Assembly: GCA_044222045.1 (NCBI GenBank)
Contig: JBGAOB010000054.1
Span: forward strand, 1 to 19,839
Direction of reading: 5' to 3'
DNA: 19,839 bases
Origin: JBGAMH01 sp044222045
GTDB taxonomy: Bacteria > Eisenbacteria > RBG-16-71-46
Shown here: piece after piece, positions 7,242 to 13,440 of the stretch
Position numbering within the stretch: the stretch's first letter is position 1
Layout of the letters: each line of letters starts with the position of its first letter
Made by a program: the position numbers and the translations under genes
The notes under the pieces: generated by a model
Database searches by the model: none
Seen by the model: the letters and a program-made list of their open reading frames with translations, nothing else
What the model was told of the DNA's origin: nothing

Positions 7242-8423
7242 CTACTCCGGAACGCGCAGCGCGAGCACCGTGACGTCGTCGCCCGCTTCGAGGTCGCCGA
7301 GGAAGCGGCGCACGCCGGAGAGCACGTCGCGCACGAGGGCTTCGGCCGACTGCCCGCGCGGCAGCGACTCGACGAGCGCCATCAGCCGCTCCTCGCCGAA
7401 CATCTCGCCGGCCGCGTTCATGGCCTCGGTGACGCCGTCGGTGTACATCAGCACGCGGTCGCCCGGCCGCAGCGCCAGCGTGCGCTCCTCGTACGGCAGG
7501 CCTTCCATCATGCCCACCACGAGCCCGCCGTCCTCGAGCAGCACGCGCGAGCCGTCGGCGCGGAAGACGATCGGAAAGTTGTGGCCCGCGTTCGTGAACG
7601 TGATCGTGAGCGCCTCCTCGTCCACGCGGGCCAGGAAGAACGTGGCGAACTGGCCGGTGGCCGGGCGCTGGCACACGAGCGCGTTGATCGTGGTCATCAT
7701 CGCCGCCACCGACGGCACGTGGCCCGCCTGCGTGCGCAGCGCCGCCTGCAGCATCGACGACAGCAGCGCGGCCGGCACGCCCTTGCCGGACACGTCGGCC
7801 ACCGCCACCAGCAGCGCGCCCGGGCCGGCATCCACCACGTCGTAGAAGTCGCCGCTCACCTCGCGGGACGGCAGGTTCGTGGCGTGCAGCTGGAGGCGCG
7901 CCCGCGCGGGGAACTCGGAAGGCAGGAACGAGCTCTGGATGCGGCGCGCGAGCTGCAGTTCCTGCTCGGACTTCGCGCGGTCCAGCGCGCGTTGCCACAG
8001 GTGCCACGCGGTGGCGAGCCCAAGGAAGAGCACGGTGAACAGCAGCGAGAACATCGTGAACGTGGCGAACGCGCGCGGCCCGCCGAGCATGCCCGGTGCG
8101 AGGGTGCGGTCGAGCACGATCGCGGCGATCCACGAGCCGAGCAGGCTCGCGCCGCCGTGCGCGAGACCGATCCGCACCATGGTCGCCCGGTCGCCGTCGT
8201 CCTGCCGCATACGCGGGGCCACGAAATGGTGCGTCGCCCAGTTGAGCACGCTGATGATGCTGGAGAACGCGAGCGAGGCGAGCCAGTAGCCGCCGAACTC
8301 CGACGGACGGCGGCCCTGCAGCAGCATGAAGAAGCCGGCGAACGGCACGGCCACGAGCGGGGCCTGCCAGGCGATGCCCAGCAGCCCGCGCAGGGGGCTC
8401 TCGGGACGGCGGGGGCGGCTCAT
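7242..8423 (-). CDS. Membrane-anchored SpoIIE/RsbU-type PP2C phosphatase
   Basis: This protein (393 residues from the chosen start) has an N-terminal membrane domain with about four helices (about 20-145). A short linker (ALDRAKSEQELQLARRIQSSFLPSEFP), typical of RsbU-like phosphatases, leads to a PPM-type phosphatase domain. The metal-binding signature is complete: GDFYD (191-195), VADVSGKGVPAAL (208-220), FTNAGHNFP (276-284), MYTDGVTEAMN (327-336) and GDDVTVLAL (381-389), so it should be active. Family members dephosphorylate an anti-sigma-factor antagonist, but no antagonist or anti-sigma gene is present in this window. The ATG at 8423 is preferred because the protein then aligns with the N-terminus of the neighbouring kinase; ATG 8453 in the same frame is an alternative, and neither has a strong ribosome binding site. 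LytTR-type boxes lie 60-100 bases upstream. Confidence 0.9.
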   Translation of the reverse strand: MSRPRRPESPLRGLLGIAWQAPLVAVPFAGFFMLLQGRRPSEFGGYWLASLAFSSIISVLNWATHHFVAPRMRQDDGDRATMVRIGLAHGGASLLGSWIAAIVLDRTLAPGMLGGPRAFATFTMFSLLFTVLFLGLATAWHLWQRALDRAKSEQELQLARRIQSSFLPSEFPARARLQLHATNLPSREVSGDFYDVVDAGPGALLVAVADVSGKGVPAALLSSMLQAALRTQAGHVPSVAAMMTTINALVCQRPATGQFATFFLARVDEEALTITFTNAGHNFPIVFRADGSRVLLEDGGLVVGMMEGLPYEERTLALRPGDRVLMYTDGVTEAMNAAGEMFGEERLMALVESLPRGQSAEALVRDVLSGVRRFLGDLEAGDDVTVLALRVPE

Positions 8424-8481
8424 GCGATCGGTCGGTCCATGGTCGGCCGGCATCGTGCCGGGCGGGCGGCTGCCGCGCCAC

Positions 8482-8520
8482 GACGAACCGCCGAACGGTC
8501 GCGCGGGGGCGATGAACGGT
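8482..8520 (-). promoter_or_regulatory. Tandem AlgR/LytTR-type boxes upstream of the phosphatase gene
   Basis: On the minus strand ACCGTTCATC (8520-8511) and ACCGTTCGGC (8499-8490) are direct repeats whose starts are 21 bp apart (9-bp core plus 12-bp spacer). Both fit the LytTR pattern [TA][AC][CA]GTTN[AG][TG] and match the AlgR core at 9/10. A third, weaker copy (GCGGTTCGTC, 8491-8482, 8/10) follows at once. The array lies in the 115-base gap between pdxH and the phosphatase gene. Two helical turns between repeats is the spacing known for AgrA/ComE/LytR-class regulators. No convincing -10 box could be placed downstream. Confidence 0.6.
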
Positions 8521-8538
8521 CGGCGGGCCGGCCGTGCT

Positions 8539-9174
8539 TCAAGGAGCGAGACGCTCGCGTTTCCAGCCCGACCGCACGCGACGGTACCGCAGGCGGTCGT
8601 GGAGCCGGTTCGGCCGGCCCTGCCAGAACTCGAACACGGCGGCGCCGACACGGTAGCCGCCCCAGTGCGCGGGCCGATGCACCTCGCGGCCGTCGTGGCG
8701 CCGTGTCCACGCCGCGAGCGCCGACTCGAGCGTGCGCCGTGCGGGCACCACGCGGCTCTGCGGCGAAGCGAGCGCGCCCAGCCGCGCGGCGCGCGGGCGC
8801 GCCAGGAACAGCGCGTCGGACTCCGCGGGCGACACGCGGGCGATCGGGCCCTCGATGCGCACCTGGCGCTCGAGCTCGGGCCAGTAGAACAGCAGCGCCA
8901 CGCGCGGCCGCGTCTCGGCCTCGCGACCTTTGCGGCTGCGGTAGTTGGTGCCGAACACGAACCCGCGTTCGTCCCAGTGCTTGAGCAGCACCATGCGCGA
9001 GGACGGCCGTCCGCGCGCGTCGCTCGTGGCCAGCACCATCGCGTTGCGGTCGGGGCCGTCGAGCGCGAGCGCCTGCTCGAGCCACGCGGCGAACAACGTC
9101 CACGGCGCGCGTGGGGCGCGCGATTCGGTGAGGGCGTCGAGCGTGTACTCGTGGCGCAGCCGGTGGAGGCTCAT
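8539..9174 (-). CDS. pdxH: Pyridoxamine 5'-phosphate oxidase
   Basis: This cytosolic FMN enzyme oxidises pyridoxine or pyridoxamine 5'-phosphate to pyridoxal 5'-phosphate with O2, in PLP synthesis and salvage. The 211-residue length is typical. Signatures in order are RMVLLKHWDERGFVFGTNYRSRKGREAE (from 60; FMN binding), RIEGPIARVSPAESDALFLARP, GALASPQSRVV (133-143), HWGGYRVGAAVFEFWQGRPNRLHDRLRY (170-197; substrate and FMN contacts) and the conserved C-terminus ending ERLAP. The start codon at 9174 gives a full-length protein. It shares strand with its neighbours but is separated by 88 and 115 bases and has no functional link to the signalling genes on either side. Confidence 0.95.
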   Translation of the reverse strand: MSLHRLRHEYTLDALTESRAPRAPWTLFAAWLEQALALDGPDRNAMVLATSDARGRPSSRMVLLKHWDERGFVFGTNYRSRKGREAETRPRVALLFYWPELERQVRIEGPIARVSPAESDALFLARPRAARLGALASPQSRVVPARRTLESALAAWTRRHDGREVHRPAHWGGYRVGAAVFEFWQGRPNRLHDRLRYRRVRSGWKRERLAP

Positions 9175-9262
9175 GCCGGCAATCTAGCCCACGGCGGGCC
9201 CGCCGCGGAACGGGGACCGCGTCTCGCCGGCGCGATGGGCACCCGCGCGGGCGCCGCGCCGG

Positions 9263-11099
9263 TCAGGCCGCGAGGCGCGCGCGATTCGGCGCGGCGTCGG
9301 GCAGCACGATCGTGAACGTGCTGCCCTGGCCTTCCACGCTGTGCACCTGCAGTCGGCCGCCGTGCGCCTCGGCCACGCCCCGCGCGAGCGCGAGTCCCAG
9401 CCCGAGGCCGGCGGAGTTGAACTCCAAGGTGAGCGAGGAATGGTGGTTCAGCGAGTCGCGCACCGCGCCGCCACGTTCGAACAGCCGCTGCTGGCGCTCG
9501 TCCGACAGGCCCACGCCCGTGTCCTGCACGTCGATCCGCACGGTGCCGTCCTCGCGATGCGCGCGCACGTCCACGCGGCCACCGTCCGGCGTGAAGCGGA
9601 TGCCGTTGCGCACGAGCTGCGACACGGCCTGCTCCAGCCGCGTCGGGTCGGCCCACACGCGGTCGAGCCCGGGTTCGAGCTGCCAGGACAGTTCGACCGC
9701 GCGCCCGGGCGCGGCCTCCTTCGCCCCGCGCACGGCGGCCTCGAGCACCGACGCGAGGTCGGCGTCCGCCAGCGACAGCGCGTCGCGGGCCTCCTCGAAC
9801 TGCGCCATGCGCGTGGCGTCCTCCGCGAGCCGGCCGAGCATCGCGCAGCTGCGTCCGATCGCTTCCAGCGCCTGCGACTGGCCCGCGGTGACCGGGCCCA
9901 GCGATCCGTCGCGCAGCAGCTGCTGGAAGCCGCCGATCACGCTGACCGGCGTGCGCAGTTCGTGCGAGGCCACCGCGATGAACTCGCTCTTCACGCGCGC
10001 CGTCTCCTCGAGACGCGTCACCAGTTCGCGCTGCTTGCGGCGCATGTCGTCGAAGCGCGAGGCGAGGTAGCCGATCTCGTCTCCGGCGCGCACTTCGAGC
10101 GGGAAGTCGTAGCGGCCGCGCTCCATCTCGGTGGCCGCGCGCACCAGCCGCTCCAGCGGCACGGTCACGCGCGACGCGATCGCGAGCGAGGCGAGCACCA
10201 CGAGCAGCGCCCCGGCCGCGCCCAGCGCCGTGAGCCGGCCGCGGATGTCGCGCAGGAACGCCGTCTCGCGGTCGAGCGAGCGCTGAAGCAGGTAGGCGTC
10301 GCGCGCACCCGGCGGGGCGTGAGGGATCGTGCCCGCGCGCGTGAGCCACGTCTCTTGTGCACCGCGCACCAGCTGCACATCGGGCTCGGGCGTGTCCTCG
10401 GACTGGCCCCAGCGATGCAGCGGTCTTCGCCGCCGCCGCACCGGTCGGCCGGCTCGGCGAACGTCGCTGACGAAGGTATTGGCGTCGCCCGGCGAGCACG
10501 AACGTGGCCTCGGCGCGCGTGAGCCGCCGCAACCGGTGCGCGAGCGCCGGGCCCACCTCGGTGCCCAGCAGCAACGCACCCACGGTGCGGTCGCCCGCCG
10601 TGACCGGCGTGACCACGACCTGGTAGTGCGCGCCGGGCTCGGCGAGCACGCCGTCCACGACTTCGCCGGCGAGCGCCGCGCGCACGAGCGCCTCGCGCGC
10701 CGCCGCGCTCGATCGCGCGCGCCCCACGGACGTCACGAGGCGGCCCTCGGCGTCCACGACCTCGAACAGGTCGGCCTGCGTGAGGCGGTCGAAGTCGCGC
10801 GCCACGCCGGCGACGGTGGCCCGCGCCATCGGCTCGGCGGCCACCGCGGGCAGCGTGATCACCGAGAAGAACCGCGGGTCGTGCGCGATCACGCCGCCGG
10901 CCACGCGCAGCTCCGTGGACCGCACCGCCAGGATGTTCTCGAACACGCCCGCGGCGTCGCGCAGCTCGTCGCGCAGGCGCTCGTGCACCTGGGCCTCGAT
11001 GCCGCGGCTGACGAGCGCGGCCGACGCGAACGACAGCGCCGCGAGCACGGGCGCGAACACCACGACGATGCGCCAGCGCAGCGGCAGCCGGAGGCTCAC
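9263..11099 (-). CDS. Cache/HAMP-type sensor histidine kinase, frameshifted
   Basis: The gene reads as one sensor kinase only if one base is removed near 10486-10490; its span of 1837 bases is one over a multiple of three. The N-terminal part (frame from GTG 11099) has a membrane helix (RIVVVFAPVLAALSFASAALV) and a Cache-like extracytoplasmic domain running to about residue 205 (EATFVLAG). The C-terminal part in the second frame resumes with GDANTFVSD and contains a second membrane helix (LTALGAAGALLVVLASLAIASRV). A HAMP domain follows (VPLERLVRAATEMERGRYDFPLEVRAGDEIGYLASRFDDM), then the H-box (SHELRTPVSVIGGF, His codon near 9962) and an ATPase domain (NGIRFTPDGG, DTGVGL, GLGLGLALARGVAEAHGG). 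The start overlaps the TGA of the cupredoxin gene (GTGA, 11096-11099). No response regulator is adjacent. The peptide between about 10390 and 10490 is Arg-rich and suspicious in every frame, so more than one local error is possible. Confidence 0.85.
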
Positions 11100-11767
11100 A
11101 GCGACAGGTCCAGCACGACGTCGCCCGTGGCGGGCACGTCGACTTCGCGCGAGCCTCCCGGCAGGTCGGGATGCCACCAGCGCACGAGGTAGCGCCCGGC
11201 CGGCAGGTCGGGAAGCGCCCAGGTGCCGTCGGCGGCGGGCTGCGTGAACGCGTGGTTCGGCAGCACCAGCACGTACGCCGCCATGTCCGCGTGGATGTCG
11301 CAGTACACGTTCACGAGGCCGGTGCGCGGAAAGCTCACGGGCCGGGACTCGCCGCGCGGGTACTTGCCCAGGTCGAAGCGTCGCGCGGGCGACACGCTGA
11401 ACACGTTGTGGAAGATCGGGTCGAGGTTCGGGAAGTCGACCACGCTGCCCGCGGCCACCGGCAGCACGCGCGGCGAGAACGACTGGTTGCGCTGCGCGAG
11501 CTTCGGGCGGCCCGCGTGCGCCGCGAGCAGCGACTCGGCGCGTGCGGGGATGCGTTCCACCGAGATCACCGCGTCCACCGGGGCACCACGCAGCACGCCG
11601 CGCGCGCCGGGCATCGACGTGGCGCGGCCCGGATACGCGTCGACGGCGGCGGGCGCGGCCGTCACCGCGGTGTGCAGCGAACCACGCACGACGCCGGCCC
11701 GGGCGGGCGCGACGGCCGCCAGGACGGCGAGCAGGACGTGTACGGGACGAAGGGTGCGAACGGGCAT
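11096..11767 (-). CDS. Secreted cupredoxin-like (plastocyanin/MauL-type) protein
   Basis: This 223-residue exported protein has a signal peptide (residues 1-24, VLLAVLAAVAPARA). A blue-copper-type beta-sandwich follows. Candidate copper ligands are H120 (in DPIFHNVFS), C156, H159 and M162 (VYCDIHADM), the His-Cys-His-Met set of cupredoxins. The last 50 residues (AADGTWALPDLPAGRYLVRWWHPDLPGGSREVDVPATGDVVLDLSL) look like a carboxypeptidase-regulatory-like or transthyretin-like strand set. Proteins of this form are often annotated methylamine-utilization or plastocyanin-like and may carry electrons or bind copper in the periplasm; the actual role is unknown. ATG 11767 has GGGAGG about 11 bases upstream and starts directly before the signal peptide. 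The stop overlaps the GTG of the sensor kinase gene, so the two are probably co-translated. Confidence 0.8.
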   Translation of the reverse strand: MPVRTLRPVHVLLAVLAAVAPARAGVVRGSLHTAVTAAPAAVDAYPGRATSMPGARGVLRGAPVDAVISVERIPARAESLLAAHAGRPKLAQRNQSFSPRVLPVAAGSVVDFPNLDPIFHNVFSVSPARRFDLGKYPRGESRPVSFPRTGLVNVYCDIHADMAAYVLVLPNHAFTQPAADGTWALPDLPAGRYLVRWWHPDLPGGSREVDVPATGDVVLDLSL

Positions 11768-11916
11768 GCCGGGTCCAGCCTCCCTGCTGGTGCACCGCGG
11801 GCCGGGTGGTCGCGCGGGCCTGCCGTGTTTTCGGCCGGTGAAGCCGGGATCTCCAGCGCCGGGCTCGGCGGTGCCGGCCGGCCCCGGGGCGGGCGAGGGG
11901 CCCGGCACGAACGACG

Positions 11917-11946
11917 ACGGCCCGGGCGGTGGAACGCCCGGGCCGT
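11917..11946 (-). terminator. Hairpin downstream of gcdH
   Basis: A perfect 12-bp inverted repeat (ACGGCCCGGGCG at 11917-11928 and CGCCCGGGCCGT at 11935-11946) has a 6-base loop and lies 16 bases past the gcdH stop. It is very stable and well placed, but no T-tract follows on the minus strand, so it is a terminator-like hairpin or 3' end protector. Confidence 0.6.
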
Positions 11947-11962
11947 GAGGAAGGAGCGCGGC

Positions 11963-13150
11963 TCAGCGGTAGGCGGCGATGCCGGTGATGTTTTCGCCGA
12001 GCACCAGCGTGTGGATGTTGTGCGTGCCCTCGTAGGTCTTCACCGACTCGAGATTGCACATGTGCCGCATGATCGGGTACTCGGACGTGATGCCGTTCGC
12101 GCCGTGGATGTCGCGCGCGCGGCGCGCGATGTCGAGCGCGATCTCGCAGTTGTTGCGCTTGGCCATCGACACGTGCTCGGGCTTGCAGACGCCGCGCTCC
12201 TTCATGCGGCCGCACTGCAGCGCGAGCAACTGGCCCTTGATGATCTCGGTCAGCATCTTCGCGAGCTCGGCCTGCACCAGCTGGAACGAACCGATCGGTT
12301 TGCCGAACATGACGCGGCTCTTGCTGTACTCGGTCGCCGACTCGAAGCAGGCCATGGCCGCGCCGATCACGCCGAACGCGATGCCGAAGCGCGCCTGCGT
12401 GAGGCAGCCGAGCGGCGCCTTCAGGCCGATGCCGTTCGGCAGCACGTGCGAGTCGGGCACGAACACGTCCTGCAGGATCAGCTCGCTCGTGACCGAGGCG
12501 CGCAGGGAGTGCTTGCGCTTCTGCTCGGGTGCGCTGAAGCCCTTGAAGTCCTTCTCGACGAGGAAGCCCATGATGCGTTCCTTGCCGCTCGCTTCCTCGA
12601 GGCCCTTCGCCCACACGACCGCGAGGTCCGCCACGGTACCGTTCGTGATCCACATCTTGGCGCCGTTCAGGATCCAGCCGCCCTTCGTCTTCTTGGCGCG
12701 CGTGATCATGCCGCCCGGGTCGGAGCCGAAGTCGGGCTCGGTCAGGCCGAAGCAGCCGATCACCTCGCCCTTCGCCATGCGCGGCAGCCACTGCTGGCGC
12801 TGCTCCTCGCTGCCGTACTCGAAGATCGGGTACATGCAGAGCGCGCCCTGCACCGACGCGAAGCTGCGCAGACCCGAATCGCCACGCTCGAGTTCCTGCA
12901 TCGTGAGCCCGTACGCCACCGGCCCGATGCCCGCGCAGCCGTACTTCTCGGGCAGCGTCGCGCCGAACAGGCCCAACTCGGCCAGCTCGGGCAGCACGTC
13001 CTTCGGGAAGTACGCTTCGTCGTACGCATGCTCGATCACCGGCAGGAATCGGTCGTCCACCCAGTCGCCGACCGCGTCCCGGATCTGACGCTCGTCCTCG
13101 GTGAGCAGCGAATCGAAGTCGTAGAAATCCGTGCGCGTGGCGCGGGGCAT
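11963..13150 (-). CDS. gcdH: Glutaryl-CoA dehydrogenase (acyl-CoA dehydrogenase family)
   Basis: This 395-residue FAD enzyme should convert glutaryl-CoA to crotonyl-CoA and CO2, a step in lysine and tryptophan (or benzoyl-CoA) degradation. The match to glutaryl-CoA dehydrogenases runs along the whole protein: ELERGDSGLRSFASVQGAL (R95 corresponds to the arginine that binds the gamma-carboxylate), GCFGLTEPDFGSDPGGM, KMWITNGTVADLAVVWA, GIAFGVIGAAMACFESATEYSKSRVMFGKPIGSFQLVQ, KRNNCEIALDIARRARDIHGANGI and the catalytic segment TYEGTHNIHTLVLGENITGI with E374 as the expected base. ATG 13150 has AGGAG about 6 bases upstream. It is a single gene with its own promoter and a downstream hairpin; the electron acceptor ETF and other degradation enzymes are not in the window. 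Another short-chain acyl-CoA dehydrogenase is less likely given the R95 and YEGT context. Confidence 0.92.
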   Translation of the reverse strand: MPRATRTDFYDFDSLLTEDERQIRDAVGDWVDDRFLPVIEHAYDEAYFPKDVLPELAELGLFGATLPEKYGCAGIGPVAYGLTMQELERGDSGLRSFASVQGALCMYPIFEYGSEEQRQQWLPRMAKGEVIGCFGLTEPDFGSDPGGMITRAKKTKGGWILNGAKMWITNGTVADLAVVWAKGLEEASGKERIMGFLVEKDFKGFSAPEQKRKHSLRASVTSELILQDVFVPDSHVLPNGIGLKAPLGCLTQARFGIAFGVIGAAMACFESATEYSKSRVMFGKPIGSFQLVQAELAKMLTEIIKGQLLALQCGRMKERGVCKPEHVSMAKRNNCEIALDIARRARDIHGANGITSEYPIMRHMCNLESVKTYEGTHNIHTLVLGENITGIAAYR

Positions 13151-13243
13151 GGCGGGCTCCTGGAGTGAGCGCGAACGCGCTCGAACGATCACGGCGGACG
13201 CCGGGCGAGCGCCGAGGCTCGCACGGTTCGGAAGAGCGCGCGG

Positions 13244-13273
13244 AGTATAGGGGAGGCCGCGAGAGCCCCTCAA
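13244..13273 (-). promoter_or_regulatory. Putative sigma70-type promoter of gcdH
   Basis: On the minus strand TTGAGG (13273-13268) and TATACT (13249-13244) are separated by 18 bp, matching the consensus at 4/6 and 5/6. Transcription would start near 13237, about 87 bases before the gcdH ATG. AT-rich hexamers are rare in this DNA, which adds weight. The plus-strand promoter of the divergent gamma-glutamyltransferase gene must lie in the same 290-base gap but I could not place it. Confidence 0.5.
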
Positions 13274-13428
13274 TCCGCCACGCCCCGGCCGGGAATCGCC
13301 CGCGGTCGACGTCGCCGCGCCCGGCGATGCGAGCCGCGTCGCGAACCGCCTCGCCCGCGATGCGCGGGTGGCGCGCCGCGGAGCGGAGCGGCTAACGTGC
13401 GCGCCATGAGGCCGTCCCTTGCCCACGC

Positions 13429-13436
13429 GGAGGTGA
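13429..13436 (+). promoter_or_regulatory. Strong ribosome binding site of the gamma-glutamyltransferase gene
   Basis: GGAGGTGA ends 4 bases before ATG 13441. It is an almost full anti-Shine-Dalgarno match and decides the start against the nearby upstream ATG at about 13406. Confidence 0.7.
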
Positions 13437-13440
13437 CCGC

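Noticed and set aside
11963..11970. gcdH product also ending in Tyr-Arg, as in the secreted proteins with the SWGxLKxxYR tail
   Set aside because: Only the final two residues agree; SWG and LK are absent, the protein is cytosolic, and glutaryl-CoA dehydrogenases naturally end near this point.
12638..12647. A 9/10 AlgR-like box (ACCGTTCGTG) inside gcdH
   Set aside because: It encodes the conserved TNGTV segment of the dehydrogenase and lies far from any start, so it is explained by coding constraint.
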